Source: Nocardia beijingensis NBRC 16342 (GTDB lineage: Bacteria; Actinomycetota; Actinomycetes; Mycobacteriales; Mycobacteriaceae). From it: 64,000 nt of DNA. Below are positions 1-9,029 of the stretch, in pieces (the first letter of the stretch is position 1; every line of letters begins with the position of its first letter). Position numbers and translations under genes: made by a program. The notes below the pieces were generated by a model. That model ran no database searches. It had not been told where the DNA came from and saw only the letters and a list, made by a program, of their open reading frames with translations. Location of the stretch: NCBI RefSeq assembly GCF_001612785.1, contig NZ_BDBC01000015.1, positions 216,572 to 280,571 on the forward strand, given 5' to 3'.

Positions 1-3000
1 CCACGATGCGGTCGCGCAACCCGTTGAGCAGCAGCGTCTGCTGGGTCTCGGCCAAGCCGAGCTCCCAAGGGCCGCCCGCGTGCTTCAGCGAGGTCAGCGG
101 CGAAGCGCCGGTGCCGCCGTCGTGGCCGGAGATCAGCACGACGTCGGCGTGCGCCTTGGAGACGCCCGCCGCGACGGTGCCGACGCCGGGCTCGGCGACC
201 AGCTTCACGTGGATGCGCGCCTGCGGGTTGGCGTTCTTCAGGTCGTGGATCAGCTGCGCCAGATCCTCGATCGAGTAGATGTCGTGGTGCGGCGGGGGCG
301 AGATCAGGCCGACGCCCGGCGTCGAGTGCCGTACCTCGGCGACCCACGGGTACACCTTGTGGGCCGGAAGCTGGCCGCCCTCACCGGGCTTCGCGCCCTG
401 CGCCATCTTGATCTGGATGTCGGTGCAGTTGGTCAGGTAGTGCGCGGTCACGCCGAAGCGGCCGGAGGCCACCTGCTTGATCGCACTGCGCCGCCAATCG
501 CCGTTCTCCTCCGGCTCGAAGCGCGCGGGCGACTCGCCGCCCTCACCCGAGTTCGACCGGCCGCCGAGGCGGTTCATCGCGATCGCCAGGGTCTCGTGCG
601 CCTCCGCCGAGATGGAGCCGTAGCTCATCGCGCCGGTGGAGAACCGCTTCACGATCTCCGAGGCAGGCTCGACCTCATCGATCGGAATCGGGTTGCGCGC
701 CTTGTGCTTGAACTTGAACAGACCGCGCAGCGAGGCCAGCCGCTCGGACTGGTCGTCGACCAGCTTGGTGTACTCCTTGAAGATCGAGTACTGGCCGGAC
801 CGGGTCGCGTGCTGCAGCTTGAACACCGTGTCCGGGTTGAACAGGTGGTATTCGCCCTCGCGCCGCCACTGGTACTCACCGCCGACCTCGAGCTCGCGGT
901 GCGCGCGCTCGTTGCGGTTCTCCAGGAACGCGATGCGGTGCCGCTGGGCGACGTCCTCGGCGATCTCGTCGAGGCCGATGCCGTCCAGGTGCGAGCGCAG
1001 GCCGGTGAAGTACTCGTCCACCAGGTCCTGCGACAGGCCGATCACCTGGAAGAGCTGGGCGCCGTTGTAGGAGGCCAGCGTGGAGATGCCCATCTTGGAC
1101 ATCACCTTCAGCACGCCCTTGCCCGCGGCCTTGTTGTAGTTCGCGACCGCCTTGCGGTAGTCGGCGGCCAGGTCGCCGGTGCTGCCCGGCATCTCCAGCG
1201 CGCCGCGCTCGAGCATGTCCTCGATGGTCTCGAAGGCCATGTAGGGGTTGATCGCGGCGGCGCCGAAGCCGACCAGGGTGGCCATGTGGTGCACCTCGCG
1301 GGCGTCACCGGCTTCGACGACGAGGCCGACCATGGTGCGGGTGCGCTCGCGCACCAAGTGGTGGTGCACCGAGGAGGTCAGCAGCAGCGACGGGATCGGC
1401 GCCAGCTTCTCGTTGGACTCGCGGTCGGAGAGCACGATGATCCGCGCTCCGCCGTCGATGGCGGCCGACACCTGGGTGTTGATCGCCTCCAGCGCCTTGC
1501 GCAGGCCCTTGCCGCCCTTCTTCACCGGGTACAGGCCGCGCACGACCACCGAGCGCAGCTCGGGGTGCGATCCGTCGTCGTTGATGTGCACGAGCTTGGC
1601 CAGCTCGTCGTTGTCCAGGATCGGCTGCTCCAGCGCGATCATGTTGCAGGACTCCGGCCCCGGGTGCAGCAGGTCGGCCTCCGGGCCGATGTTGCGCTTG
1701 AGGCTGGTGACGACCTCTTCCCGGATCGCGTCCAGCGGCGGGTTGGTGACCTGCGCGAACAGCTGGGAGAAGTAGTCGAACAGCAGGCGCGGACGGGCCG
1801 AGAGCACCGCGATCGGGGTGTCGGTGCCCATCGAGCCGAGCGCTTCGCCTCCGGTCTTCGCCATCGGCGAGATCAGCAGGTTGAGCTCCTCGGTGGTGTA
1901 TCCGAAGATCTGCTGGCGGATCAGCACGCGGTCGTGCGACATGTGCACGTGCGGGCGGTCGGGCAGGTCGGCGAGGCGGGAGACGCCCGCGTCCAGCCAC
2001 TCCTGGTACGGGTGCTCGGCGGCGAGCTGGGACTTGACCTCCTCGTCGCCGACGATGCGGCCCTGGGCGGTGTCGACCAGGAACATGCGGCCCGGCTGCA
2101 GCCGCGCCTTCTTGACCACCTTGGACGGGTCGATGTCCAGCACGCCGACTTCGGAGGCCATCACGACCAGGCCGTCCTCGGTCACCCAGATGCGGCTCGG
2201 CCGCAGGCCGTTGCGGTCGAGCACGGCGCCGACGACGGTGCCATCGGTGAAGCACACCGACGCGGGGCCGTCCCACGGCTCCATCAGCATCGAGTGGTAC
2301 TCGTAGAAGGCCCGCCGCTGCGGGTCCATCGTGTCGTTGCGTTCCCAGGCCTCGGGAATCATCATCAGCACGGCGTGGGGCAAGCTGCGGCCGCCGAGGT
2401 GCAGCAGTTCGAGCACCTCGTCGAACCGGGCGGTGTCGCTCGCCCCCGGGGTACAGACGGGGAAGATCTTCTCCAGCCGGTTCTTGCCCGCCGAGTCGAC
2501 GCCGAAGACGTCGCTGCGCAGCAGCGCCTCGCGGGCGCGCATCCAGTTCTCGTTGCCGGTGACGGTGTTGATCTCACCGTTGTGCGCCACCCGGCGGAAC
2601 GGGTGCGCCAGCGGCCAGGACGGGAAGGTGTTGGTGGAGAACCGGGAGTGCACGATGCCGAGGGCGCTCTCCACCCTGGAGTCCTGCAGATCCAGGTAGA
2701 ACGCGCGCAACTGCGGCGTGGTGAACATGCCCTTGTAGACGAAGGTCTGCCCCGACAGGCTCGGGAAGTAGACCGACTCCCTGCCGACCGCACCCTCACC
2801 GGCTCCGGCCGAACCAAGCTCGCGCTCGACGCGCTTGCGCACCACGTAGGCGCGACGCTCCAGATCCATGTCCGACAGCGGATCGGAGGCGCTCTTCGGC
2901 GATGCGATGAAGATCTGCCGGAAGCTCGGCATGGCGTCGCGCGCCAGCGCGCCCAGCGACGACTCGTCGATCGGCACCTCGCGCCAGCCGAGGACCTCGA

Positions 3001-3367
3001 GGCCCTCTTCCTTGACGATCTTCTCCACGCCGTAGGCGGCGCGCGCGGCTTCGCGGCGGGCCTGCGGCAGGAAGGCGATACCGGTGGCGTAGGAGCCCTC
3101 CGGAGGCAACTCGAAGTCCACGATGGCGCGGAAGAAGCGGTCCGGGACCTGGATCAGGATGCCCGCACCGTCGCCGCTGTTGGGCTCGGCGCCCGCGGCG
3201 CCACGGTGCTCCAGGTTCAACAGAGCCGTAATAGCCTTGTCGACGATGTCGCGGCTGCGGCGGCCGTGCATGTCGACGACGAATGCGACGCCGCAGGCGT
3301 CGTGCTCGTTCGCCGGGTCGTAGAGCCCGATGGGTCCAGGTGACCGGTGGCCAGGAAGTTGCGTCAT
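1..3367 (-). CDS. gltB: glutamate synthase large subunit, 5' part (C-terminus beyond window)
   Basis: Large subunit of NADPH/ferredoxin-type glutamate synthase, which makes two glutamates from glutamine and 2-oxoglutarate in the cytosol. The window holds 1122 codons; the family is about 1500 residues, so roughly the last 400, including the GXGXG domain, lie outside. The ATG at 3367 gives a short propeptide ending in [10 protein letters not shown], so Cys25 is the expected N-terminal nucleophile of the class II (Ntn) glutaminase domain. Further on come the HSRFSTNT and HNGEINT motifs of that domain, then the central domain, then the FMN-binding synthase domain, which contains [12 protein letters not shown] near the window edge. 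The gene is transcribed leftwards; gltD would be expected next but is not visible. A possible GlnR-type site lies about 170 bp upstream. The identification is secure. Confidence 0.97.
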   Translation of the reverse strand, partial: MTQLPGHRSPGPIGLYDPANEHDACGVAFVVDMHGRRSRDIVDKAITALLNLEHRGAAGAEPNSGDGAGILIQVPDRFFRAIVDFELPPEGSYATGIAFLPQARREAARAAYGVEKIVKEEGLEVLGWREVPIDESSLGALARDAMPSFRQIFIASPKSASDPLSDMDLERRAYVVRKRVERELGSAGAGEGAVGRESVYFPSLSGQTFVYKGMFTTPQLRAFYLDLQDSRVESALGIVHSRFSTNTFPSWPLAHPFRRVAHNGEINTVTGNENWMRAREALLRSDVFGVDSAGKNRLEKIFPVCTPGASDTARFDEVLELLHLGGRSLPHAVLMMIPEAWERNDTMDPQRRAFYEYHSMLMEPWDGPASVCFTDGTVVGAVLDRNGLRPSRIWVTEDGLVVMASEVGVLDIDPSKVVKKARLQPGRMFLVDTAQGRIVGDEEVKSQLAAEHPYQEWLDAGVSRLADLPDRPHVHMSHDRVLIRQQIFGYTTEELNLLISPMAKTGGEALGSMGTDTPIAVLSARPRLLFDYFSQLFAQVTNPPLDAIREEVVTSLKRNIGPEADLLHPGPESCNMIALEQPILDNDELAKLVHINDDGSHPELRSVVVRGLYPVKKGGKGLRKALEAINTQVSAAIDGGARIIVLSDRESNEKLAPIPSLLLTSSVHHHLVRERTRTMVGLVVEAGDAREVHHMATLVGFGAAAINPYMAFETIEDMLERGALEMPGSTGDLAADYRKAVANYNKAAGKGVLKVMSKMGISTLASYNGAQLFQVIGLSQDLVDEYFTGLRSHLDGIGLDEIAEDVAQRHRIAFLENRNERAHRELEVGGEYQWRREGEYHLFNPDTVFKLQHATRSGQYSIFKEYTKLVDDQSERLASLRGLFKFKHKARNPIPIDEVEPASEIVKRFSTGAMSYGSISAEAHETLAIAMNRLGGRSNSGEGGESPARFEPEENGDWRRSAIKQVASGRFGVTAHYLTNCTDIQIKMAQGAKPGEGGQLPAHKVYPWVAEVRHSTPGVGLISPPPHHDIYSIEDLAQLIHDLKNANPQARIHVKLVAEPGVGTVAAGVSKAHADVVLISGHDGGTGASPLTSLKHAGGPWELGLAETQQTLLLNGLRDRIV

Positions 3368-4106
3368 GCCTCTGCCTTCAAGAAAGTCGGCCTTCGAAGA
3401 AAAACGGCCTTTCGTCGAATGCCTCCGTACAAGACTGCGCCCATACGTTCCGAAGCCAGCCGCGCTGATGGTCTTCGGCGTGCGATCTAGGTCTGCAGTT
3501 GTCCACCCGCTTCTGTGACGTAGTGGGTGCCCTTCGGTAACGGATCCCTAACAAGATCCTTACCTCCGAGCGGGTGCTCGCCCGCTACGCTGAGCACCTG
3601 GCTAGGGCTGCCCGAGCGGGCGAGGTAGCCGAACGTTCTGTGTTCGGCGTAAGAGCAAACGATAAGTCAGGTCCAGGGCCCAACCAACTTAGGTTGTGCT
3701 AATAACCATGTTTAGCTGGGCTTCTGCATCGGGTCCTCCACGTGTGCGCGTCGTCCAGTGTAAAGCAGCGAGTGCCGTGCGATCGATCCCCATGGCACCC
3801 GGTGCCAGCTGGGAAAACCGACGCGCGACACCGACCCGAGACCTTCCTCACAAGGCCGGGAAACCGCGCTCACCTGCGTCGAAATGGATTTCCCCCGTGG
3901 GACGCCCGGCAAACCAAGTGGCGGCGGCTAACTCGGCGATCGCAGCGGTGAGAGATTTCCGACAGCTGCGTGACAAGCAGTGAATATGATCCGACCGTCC
4001 GGCCTCTTTTGTCCACTGTGGGTTTCGGCACATATCCAGCAAATATCGGGAAGTGGTGTTGGACACATCTTTCCGAAACGGGCCGTTTCGCGGGCCCCGC
4101 GCCCGC
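3368..4106. other. intergenic leader region between gltB and the chorismate mutase gene
   Basis: This stretch of about 740 bp carries no convincing gene: the short open frames lack ribosome sites and protein-like composition. It holds the gltB leader and promoter region, including the hairpin/half-site array at 3536-3564 and a longer inverted repeat formed by the GC-rich segments around 3567 and 3616. Base composition drops toward AT between about 3640 and 4060, typical of promoter DNA. Both flanking genes read leftwards. Confidence 0.6.
3536..3564 (-). promoter_or_regulatory. candidate GlnR-type operator / hairpin upstream of gltB
   Basis: On the minus strand three 5-mers GTAAG, GTTAG and GTTAC are separated by exactly six bases each, an 11-bp period like the GlnR consensus GTnAC-n6-GaAAC repeats of actinobacteria. 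The same segment is an inverted repeat (GGTAA...GATCC/GGATC...TTACC) that could fold as a hairpin in the gltB leader. It lies about 170 bp before the gltB start. The gene fits a nitrogen regulon, but the half-sites are imperfect. Confidence 0.35.
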
Positions 4107-4682
4107 CTACGCCGGGCAGAGCGACACGGCGGCCCGCACCAGCGCCGCCCGGTGCAGTGCGTCGGCGTGGTCGGTGACGAACACGCCGAAGACGCTGCGC
4201 GCCAACTGTTGCGCGCAATCCGGCGCGGTCAGTTCGGCCCGGTGCCGGGCGAGCTGATCGAGCATTTCGACGTTCACCCGGTCGATGACCGGACGCACCG
4301 AATCGAGACCGGATGGCGCGGCCGGCGCCGCCGCCGGGTCGAAGCGCCACCGGGCCATCAGCCCGCGCTGCACCGTCTTGTTGGCTTCGATCTGCCCGAA
4401 GAAGACCTGCCGCACCCAGTTCTCCGGCAGCGCACGATCGTGGCCGAGCCCGGCCATGGCGTCGTAGACCTCCGCCTCCCGGACCGGATCGTCGATGGCG
4501 GGCTCGGCGCCGCGCTCGCCCGCGGCCACCCACTTCGCCGCGGCGACCGCGTCGGCGGTGTTCAAGCGCTCCACCACCAGCGCGACCAGCCCGTCCAGCG
4601 CCGGCTCGGCCGGAGCGGCGCCCGCGCTAGCCGGCCACATCAGCAGCGCCGCCGCCAGCAGCGTCAATCCGAATCCGCGCAC
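4107..4682 (-). CDS. secreted chorismate mutase, AroQ-gamma type
   Basis: Converts chorismate to prephenate, outside the cytoplasm. The 191-residue product starts at a GTG with a good Shine-Dalgarno (GGAGG, 7 nt spacing). Residues 1-22 are a Sec signal peptide (MRGFGLTLLAAALLMWPASAGA). The mature part is all helical and carries AroQ signatures: LVERLNTADAVAAAKW with its Arg and Lys, DPVREAEVYDAM, and Q-x-E-ANKTVQ near residue 100, where the active-site Gln/Glu lie in the family. Length and layout match the exported mycobacterial enzyme Rv1885c (*MtCM). Two cysteines in the C-terminal part (PDCAQQ and SLCPA) could form the disulfide known for that group. No aromatic pathway genes are near it; the gene stands alone. 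The role of exported chorismate mutases is unsettled. Confidence 0.9.
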   Translation of the reverse strand: MRGFGLTLLAAALLMWPASAGAAPAEPALDGLVALVVERLNTADAVAAAKWVAAGERGAEPAIDDPVREAEVYDAMAGLGHDRALPENWVRQVFFGQIEANKTVQRGLMARWRFDPAAAPAAPSGLDSVRPVIDRVNVEMLDQLARHRAELTAPDCAQQLARSVFGVFVTDHADALHRAALVRAAVSLCPA

Positions 4683-4826
4683 GTCGTGACCTCCTGCAAT
4701 CGCCCACCCCGATACGAATCACCGGGCCAGCGTAGGCGAGCGAACCGGCCGCGCCGCGCACTCCTCCGGCCGAGCTGTGAGCCTGACCACATCGGGCCGT
4801 TCCTGCTCGCTGCGCACCGGCAGGGC

Positions 4827-4857
4827 CTGTCACGCTGTCACAACGAATCCGTGACAG
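4827..4857. promoter_or_regulatory. inverted repeat upstream of the DUF4407 gene
   Basis: CTGTCACG and CGTGACAG are perfect inverted arms around 15 nt. A second CTGTCAC at 4835 gives a nested palindrome with a 9-nt spacer. It sits about 50 bp before the downstream start codon, in the gap between divergent genes, so it may be an operator. It could also act as a hairpin in the message. No known consensus was recognised. Confidence 0.35.
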
Positions 4858-4905
4858 TTTCGTCGCGCCCGTGAAGCGCCTGGGACGTGGAGGATGTGCA
4901 TTCCG

Positions 4906-6588
4906 ATGACCGTCACCGGCTTGTTCACCTGGCTCGGCGGCGGCCGGACCAGCGCGATCACCGACCGCCACGAACGCGCGGGATACGCCGTCACCGGCGC
5001 TGTCGTGCTGCTGTTCGCCGCGATCTCCGGGGCGGTCGCCGGCCTGGCGACGGCCTCGGCGTGGCCCTGGTCGGCCGCGCTGGTCTCCGGCCTCGTGATC
5101 GCCGCGCTGACCGGCGCGCTCGCCCGTGCGCTCGCGACGGCGCGGCCGAGTGGCGGACCGGATCGGGTCGGGTCGATCGCGCGCGTCGCGGTCGCCGTGT
5201 TGGCCGGGGGATTGCTCGCGGAACTGGCCGCGATCGTCTTGTTCAGCGGGTCCGTCGACCGCGAGCTGGAGCAGCGGGCGCAGCGCTCGCTCGATTCGGC
5301 GCCGCGGGTGGTCGCCGCGCAGGCGGAACTGGACCGGGCGCGAGCCGACCGCGCCGCGCTCGAACAGGCGATCGCCATGGCGCAGAACGATATCGATCAC
5401 GCCTTGGTGATCGCGCGCTGCGAGTTCAACCCGACCCCCGAGTGCCCTCGGACCAGGATCACCGGCGTGCCAGGCCGCGGACCGGAGGCGCGGACGGCCG
5501 ACGCCATGCTCGACGACGCGCGAAAGCATCTCGCCGCCGCCCGAGACCGGATCGACGCGGCCGACCGCAGGATCGACGCGGACCAGGCCGCCTTGTCGGC
5601 CGCACGGACCGCCGCCTTCGACGACGCCGACCGCGGCCTCGGCGCGCGCTGGCAGGCGATGAACGACTACACCGTGCACAACGCGCTGCCGCTGCGCATT
5701 CTCACCATCGTGGCGTTCGTCGCCCTCGCCCTGCTGCCGCTGGTGCTGCGCTGGTGGCGCGGCGAGACCTCCTTCGACCGGCACAACGCGGCGCGCACGG
5801 TGCACGATCGCGCCGAGCGGGAAGCCGACACGGCGATCGCGGTCAAGCAGGCCGAAGTGCGCGCCGAGGCCGAGGCGCTGCGCGCCGAGCAGCAGCTCGC
5901 CGCCGCCCGCCTCGCCGTCGAGGCGGACACGGCCATCGACCGGGAGCGGCAGCGCACCCGCATCATCGCGGCCATCGGCGGCATCGAGATCGGCATCACC
6001 GAGCCGCCGAGCCGCCCCGAACTTCCCGCCGCAGCGGCGGACGACCGAAAGGACAGCGCCATGCCCGACGAGGCGACGCCGAACCTACCCGCGCCCGCCG
6101 GCGCGCACCCGCAAGCCCCTGCCGTCGCAGCGGCGCCGAGCGGCGGTCTCGAGCTGCCACTGATCGGCACCGTCCCGTTCACCGACACCGCCGCGCGTTT
6201 CATCCGACCGCTGGTTCCCTCGTTCGTCGCCAATGCGATCGATACGGCGACGCATCCGCTGCGCACCGCACGGCAGGCGTTCGAGGAGGTCGAGGAGATC
6301 ACCTTCACCCTGCGGCGCACCCGCAAGGTCACCGTCGACGGCCAGAGCTCGCATCCGCAGGCCGTCGGCTACCAGCTGCAGCCCGGCGCGCCCGAGATCG
6401 CGCACGCCCAGCACATCGCCTCGACCGTCGTCGACGCCGCCTACCCCGCGCCGCGCTATTCCTCACTCCCGCCCACCGGCGCCGCCGGCTACGGCCTGCC
6501 CACCGGCGCACGCAGAGACGAACTGCCGGGCCACCACCGCCCCGAACTCCCCGAGCCCGACCGCCGCGAGCTGCCACCGGGCCGCTGA
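4906..6588 (+). CDS. DUF4407 family membrane protein
   Basis: Integral membrane protein of unknown function, about 560 residues. Three transmembrane helices lie in the first ~110 residues (AGYAVTGAVVLLFAAISG, SAALVSGLVIAALTGALA and VAVAVLAGGLLAELAAIVLF). Then comes a long Ala/Arg/Asp-rich coiled coil (roughly 115-255), a fourth membrane helix (LRILTIVAFVALALLPLVL, about 265-285), another charged coiled coil, and a Pro-rich C-terminal tail. This order is that of DUF4407 proteins. An in-frame ATG at 4894 touches the GGAGG at 4889-4893, so the ATG at 4906, 12 nt after it, is the better start. The gene stands alone on the plus strand. The C-terminal region after about 390 (LIGTVPFTDTAARFIRPLVP) is not recognised. 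Confidence 0.8.
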   Translation: MTVTGLFTWLGGGRTSAITDRHERAGYAVTGAVVLLFAAISGAVAGLATASAWPWSAALVSGLVIAALTGALARALATARPSGGPDRVGSIARVAVAVLAGGLLAELAAIVLFSGSVDRELEQRAQRSLDSAPRVVAAQAELDRARADRAALEQAIAMAQNDIDHALVIARCEFNPTPECPRTRITGVPGRGPEARTADAMLDDARKHLAAARDRIDAADRRIDADQAALSAARTAAFDDADRGLGARWQAMNDYTVHNALPLRILTIVAFVALALLPLVLRWWRGETSFDRHNAARTVHDRAEREADTAIAVKQAEVRAEAEALRAEQQLAAARLAVEADTAIDRERQRTRIIAAIGGIEIGITEPPSRPELPAAAADDRKDSAMPDEATPNLPAPAGAHPQAPAVAAAPSGGLELPLIGTVPFTDTAARFIRPLVPSFVANAIDTATHPLRTARQAFEEVEEITFTLRRTRKVTVDGQSSHPQAVGYQLQPGAPEIAHAQHIASTVVDAAYPAPRYSSLPPTGAAGYGLPTGARRDELPGHHRPELPEPDRRELPPGR

Positions 6589-7108
6589 CGGCACCGCTGT
6601 CCCGACACCGATCCAAGCCCCGGGGCACCGCAGGGGCGGGGCCGCCACCGCGCATCGCGGGGTATAGGCACACTCCCGCGGATCGGCGCAGCCGTGGTCT
6701 CCGCTGGTCCCGGCGTCGGATCGGGCCAAGTGCTACGCACACCACGAGCGACGGCACACTCCGGGACCTGTATCGGACTTTCCACCGAGTTGCGCTGTAC
6801 GTCTCCTGAACCGGGCTCGCCTCGCCTTCGGCCTGCGTAATGGGAGTCACCGAGCACCACGTAGCGCCGGTGAAGGAACCGATCGATCGGCGTGTTCTGC
6901 GCCTCAGCGAGTGGTCACGGAAACCACGTGGTGGTCCTCCCTGCCGACGCAGCACGGCGAGGTAGCTGCCTGCGGTGTTGCGTCGAAAGTGTTCACGGAC
7001 CAGGCCGCCGCATCGCCGAGCCGCAGGGGTGTCGCCGTCACCGGTCACCGGGGTCAACGGGATCGCCGGGTCAGCGGGGCCGCCACATCGCCGGGGTCAC
7101 CGCCGTCG

Positions 7109-7184
7109 CCGGAACGCCGGAACGCCGGAACGCCGGAACGCCGGAACGCCGGAACGCCGGAACGCCGGAACGCCGGAACGCCGG
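7109..7184. repeat. 8-bp tandem repeat, (CCGGAACG)x9.5
   Basis: Nine perfect copies of CCGGAACG plus a final CCGG, with no interruption. Eight bp is not a multiple of three, so copy number changes would shift frame in any read-through peptide. The array ends about 40 bp before the likely -10 element of the cyclase gene. Perfect short arrays of this kind are prone to slipped-strand change. Confidence 0.95.
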
Positions 7185-7224
7185 GAGGAGAGTCCGGCCT
7201 GCGGCGCCGGGAGCCTGCTCGGCT

Positions 7225-7230
7225 TACGCT
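7225..7230 (+). promoter_or_regulatory. -10 element of a leaderless promoter for the cyclase gene
   Basis: TACGCT is followed by 7 nt and then the ATG at 7238. That places the transcription start at or next to the start codon, as is common for leaderless actinobacterial genes. It decides the start among the in-frame candidates, since no Shine-Dalgarno precedes the ATG. Confidence 0.55.
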
Positions 7231-7237
7231 GCTCCCC

Positions 7238-8788
7238 ATGCAACACAGGGAGGTGACGCTCGCCGCGGCGCCGTGGGGGTCGCGACTGCTCGGGTCGGCC
7301 GAGGAGTCGTCGGGGCTGCGGCGTATCCGCGTTCAGTTGTTGCTCACGGTGCCCACCTTGCTGGGCAATCTGACCGGCATGGTCGTGTCGATCGTCCTGG
7401 TCGGCTTCGTCTTGCCGGGGCCATCGGTGTTCACTCGGGATCTCTTGCTGCTCGACGCGCTCGCCGCGCCGCTGTACGCGACCTGCGCGCTGTTGGCCGG
7501 GCTGTGGTGGGGCACCAGCCGCGAATTGCGTGCCCTGCGCTGGGCCACCGATCCGGAGCACGTGCCGACCGAGGAGGAGCAGGCCGCGGCCACGGCGGTG
7601 CCGCGCAGGCTGGTGCGCGACCAAGCGCTGCTGTGGTGCGGCGGACTCGTGCTGCTGACCACGCTGTACGGCCTCGCCGAACCGCGGTTGATCCCGAAGG
7701 TGGCCTTCGGCATCGCGATCAGCGCCATCGTGGTGTGCGCCAACAGCTATCTGATCATCGAGTTCGCGCTGCGGCCGGTCACCGCGCGGGTGCTGGAAGC
7801 CGCGGATTCCGGCAGACGCCGCGGCATCGGCGTCTTCGGGCGCGCGCTCATCGTCTGGATGGTCGGCTCCGGCGTGCCGGTGGCCGGGATGATGGTGCTC
7901 GCGGTGCTGGCGCTCACGATCGACGACGTCACCAAGGCGCGATTGGCGGTGTGCGTGCTGTCGCTCGGCGGGGCGACGCTGGTCTTCGGTCTGCTGCTGA
8001 TGACGCAGACCCTGGCCGCGACCGTCGCTCCCATCCTCGGCGTGCGCAGGGCGATGCGTCAGGTGGAGGACGGCGATCTCGATGTGGCGCTGGCCGTCTA
8101 CGACGGCACCGAACTCGGTGAATTGCAAAGCGGTTTCAATCACATGGTGGAAGGGCTGCGCGAACGGGAGCAGATCAGGGACCTGTTCGGCAGGCATGTC
8201 GGGCGCGAGGTCGCCGCGGCCGCGCTGGCGGGCGACCCGACGCTCGGCGGTGTGGAGACCGACGCGGCGGCCCTGTTCATCGATATCGTCGGCTCGACGA
8301 CGATGGCCGCGACCATCCCCGCGCCGGAGATGGTCGCCATCCTCAATCGGTTCTTCGGCATCGTCGTGGACGAGGTGGAGCGCCACGGCGGGCTGGTCAA
8401 CAAGTTCGAGGGCGACGCGGCCCTCGCCGTCTTCGGCACGCCCGCGCCGCTGGCCGACGCCCCGGGCGCGGCGCTGGCCACCGCCCGTGCGATCCGGGCC
8501 CGGCTCGACAGCGGGGCGGCCGATTTCGTCGCCGCCATCGGCGTGGCCGCCGGCCGGGTGGTCGCGGGCAACGTCGGCGCGCATCAGCGCTACGAGTTCA
8601 CCGTCATCGGCGACGCGGTCAACGAAGCGGCCCGCCTGTGCGAACTGGCCAAGCGACAGGGCCTGCTGCTCGCCTCGGGCACGACCATCGCGGCGGCCGC
8701 CGATCCCGAGGCGGGACTGTGGCGGCTCGGCGACTCCGTCACCCTCCGCGGCCGCCTGACGCCGACCCGGCTCGCCCGCCCGGCCTGA
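7238..8788 (+). CDS. membrane class III adenylate/guanylate cyclase with HAMP domain
   Basis: Makes a cyclic nucleotide (probably cAMP) from NTP at the inner face of the membrane. The 516-residue protein has about six hydrophobic helices in its first ~260 residues. A HAMP linker follows (around AATVAPILGVRRAMRQVEDGDL to GFNHMVEGLREREQ), and then a class III cyclase catalytic domain. Metal-binding Asp residues are in ALFIDIVGSTT and NKFEGDAALAVFG, where the Lys of NKFEGD is the adenine-selecting position. IGDAVNEAARL carries the second selector Asp plus the transition-state Asn and Arg. All catalytic positions are therefore present. Architecture and length match the Rv1318c/Rv1319c/Rv1320c family. 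The start at 7238 fits a -10 hexamer 7 nt upstream; the open frame extends further upstream through the 8-bp repeat but without a plausible start. Confidence 0.92.
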   Translation: MQHREVTLAAAPWGSRLLGSAEESSGLRRIRVQLLLTVPTLLGNLTGMVVSIVLVGFVLPGPSVFTRDLLLLDALAAPLYATCALLAGLWWGTSRELRALRWATDPEHVPTEEEQAAATAVPRRLVRDQALLWCGGLVLLTTLYGLAEPRLIPKVAFGIAISAIVVCANSYLIIEFALRPVTARVLEAADSGRRRGIGVFGRALIVWMVGSGVPVAGMMVLAVLALTIDDVTKARLAVCVLSLGGATLVFGLLLMTQTLAATVAPILGVRRAMRQVEDGDLDVALAVYDGTELGELQSGFNHMVEGLREREQIRDLFGRHVGREVAAAALAGDPTLGGVETDAAALFIDIVGSTTMAATIPAPEMVAILNRFFGIVVDEVERHGGLVNKFEGDAALAVFGTPAPLADAPGAALATARAIRARLDSGAADFVAAIGVAAGRVVAGNVGAHQRYEFTVIGDAVNEAARLCELAKRQGLLLASGTTIAAAADPEAGLWRLGDSVTLRGRLTPTRLARPA

Positions 8789-9029
8789 CGCCGTTCCCCA
8801 CCGCCTGACGATCTCAGCGGTGCGACGGGTCCCGCCGAGGAAGAACGCCCGCCGCCGGGCTGCCGTCGCAGGATCGGGTGCAGGTGCGGAATCCTCGCGG
8901 CGCCCGCCCGGCCCGACGCCGTTTCCCATCGCCTGACGATCTCAGCGGTGTGACGGATCCCGCCGAAGATGAGCGCTCGCACGGTCTGTCGCCGCAGGGG
9001 GGCCGGGTGCGGGTGCGGCATCCTCGCGG
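8772..9029. repeat. 129-bp tandem duplication across the convergent gene ends
   Basis: Copy 1 is about 8772-8900 and copy 2 about 8901-9029. They are clearly alike, for example CTGACGATCTCAGCGGTG at 8807 and 8936, and TCCTCGCGG at 8892 and 9021, with a constant offset of 129 bp. Copy 1 starts in the last codons of the cyclase gene; copy 2 contains the last ~30 codons of the converging MFS gene. The two copies have diverged, most strongly in the middle. Confidence 0.8.

Larger units (their letters stand above)
6589..7237. other. non-coding stretch upstream of the cyclase gene
   Basis: About 650 bp without a supported gene. The long open frames that cross it come from the biased composition and continue into the cyclase frame without a ribosome site. 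It contains the 8-bp tandem repeat at 7109-7184 and, at its end, the putative leaderless promoter of the cyclase gene. Confidence 0.55.

Noticed and set aside
80..3343. 1087-codon open frame on the plus strand opposite gltB
   Set aside because: It is the antisense shadow of gltB caused by high GC; the translation is Arg/His/Val-rich with no domains and no ribosome site.
3690..3712. TTAGGTTGTGCTAAT resembling an IdeR/DtxR iron box
   Set aside because: Only one half-site is good, and it is far from both flanking start codons.
7109..7184. Possible CRISPR array
   Set aside because: Units are 8 bp and contiguous, with no spacers; no cas genes in the window.
6911..7237. N-terminal extension of the cyclase with repeated AGTPERRN peptides
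   Set aside because: The peptide is only the 8-bp DNA repeat read in frame; no start signal upstream, while a leaderless promoter supports the ATG at 7238.
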